Shown: positions 63,528 through 64,000 of the stretch, one piece after another | Numbering within the stretch: the first letter of the stretch is position 1 | How the letters are laid out: the number at the start of each line of letters is the position of its first letter | DNA from: Paenibacillus pabuli | Lineage (GTDB): Bacteria > Bacillota > Bacilli > Paenibacillales > Paenibacillaceae | DNA: 64,000 nt | Assembly: GCF_039831995.1 (NCBI RefSeq) | Contig: NZ_JBDOIO010000003.1 | Coordinates: forward strand, 1,674,001-1,738,000 | Direction of reading: 5' to 3' | Made by a program: the position numbers and the translations under genes | Notes under the pieces: generated by a model | What the model was told of the DNA's origin: nothing | The model's database searches: none | What the model saw: only the letters and a program-made list of their open reading frames with translations

Positions 63528-64000
63528 TCATGTTGTCTTCCTAAGCCACTTTTTCATAAATCCCCTGATTCCTGTCAAGGTTCCGGCTTCGTTAACCGCA
63601 GGTTCAGCCAAATAGCGAAGGGCGAGCCGCTGTATATCTCTGGAAGCTTTTGAATGGGGATAAGCCAGGCTATAGGGCACCTGTCTCTTCACCGCTTTAA
63701 CGACATTCGGATCTTCAGAAACATACCCAAGCAGGGGGATATCCGTTTGCAAAAACCGCTTGGCTACTCCTGCTATTTTGTCCGCCACCTGTTCCGACTC
63801 CTGTTCATTTTCAACACGGTTAACGACCATCCGAAAAGGTGTAGCATTTTCCTGACCATGCATCACTTTGACCAGTGCATATGCATCGGTTATGGAAGTG
63901 GGTTCAGGAGTGGTTATAATCATACATTCGTCAGCTGCACCAATAAACTTCATATTTTCTCTAGAGAGCCCCGCCCCGGTATCAAATATGACATAGTCCA
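63528..64000 (-). CDS. flhG: MinD/ParA-like ATPase FlhG (YlxH), C-terminal part
   Basis: The gene enters from the right edge; 157 codons are visible. The visible part begins DYVIFDTGAGLSRENMKFI, the switch II region of MinD-type deviant-Walker ATPases, followed by CMIITTPEPTSITDAYALVK. FlhG controls flagellar number and placement with FlhF. Its position before cheB matches ylxH in B. subtilis. An ATG at 63953 is internal, not the real start. Confidence 0.88.
   Translation of the reverse strand, partial: DYVIFDTGAGLSRENMKFIGAADECMIITTPEPTSITDAYALVKVMHGQENATPFRMVVNRVENEQESEQVADKIAGVAKRFLQTDIPLLGYVSEDPNVVKAVKRQVPYSLAYPHSKASRDIQRLALRYLAEPAVNEAGTLTGIRGFMKKWLRKTT

Overview
This 64 kb window is a stretch of Paenibacillus-like Firmicute chromosome. 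About 55 protein genes are packed head to tail, every one on the minus strand. The gene order follows the well known Bacillus subtilis run from flhG/che/sigD through rpsB-tsf-pyrH-frr, polC, the nusA-infB operon, pnp, spoVF-dap, ftsK/spoIIIE, the ymf cluster, pgsA-cinA-recA and rny-ymdB-spoVS. Endospore genes (spoVS, dpaA/dpaB, a SleB-like lysin, ylxY, tepA), a chemotaxis operon with CheC/CheD, PolC, RNase J and RNase Y fit a motile spore-former. Paenibacillus is inferred from protein similarity, not from a marker gene. I see no tRNA, rRNA, CRISPR array, insertion sequence or prophage.

Layout in the direction of transcription, from high to low coordinates. 64000-53960: the 3' end of a motility/chemotaxis operon (flhG, cheB, cheA, cheW, cheC, cheD, a membrane protein, sigD, a FapA-like protein and three small accessory genes), closed by a strong terminator. 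53870-44826: rpsB, tsf, pyrH, frr, uppS, cdsA, dxr, rseP and proS (translation, UMP kinase, isoprenoid and phospholipid steps, site-2 protease). 44801-40479: polC. 40389-31983: the rimP-nusA-ylxR-ylxQ-infB-rbfA-nrnA-truB-ribF operon with a near-consensus promoter. 31956-29151: rpsO and pnp. 29094-26204: ylxY, an M16 peptidase and dut. 26178-21965: dpaA-dpaB, a decayed asd, dapG and dapA, which feed the aspartate route to diaminopimelate and spore dipicolinate. 21903-15813: rnjB, tepA, ylzJ and ftsK. 15759-8615: a SleB-like cortex lysin and the ymfF-ymfH-ymfI-ymfJ-ymfK-rodZ set. 8597-1: yajQ, pgsA, cinA, recA with its own SOS box, recX, rny, ymdB, spoVS and the start of an M19 dipeptidase.

The least routine observations are: (1) a frameshifted, internally deleted remnant of aspartate-semialdehyde dehydrogenase exactly where asd should lie between dpaB and dapG; (2) a 3' region between tsf and pyrH with two mutually exclusive helices upstream of an intrinsic terminator; (3) sequence matches to sporulation promoters of four sigma classes (H, E, G, K) in front of spoVS, ylxY, the sleB-like gene and dpaA; (4) structured leaders in front of rimP and nusA; and (5) heavy use of TTG start codons, which moves many starts relative to the longest ORF.
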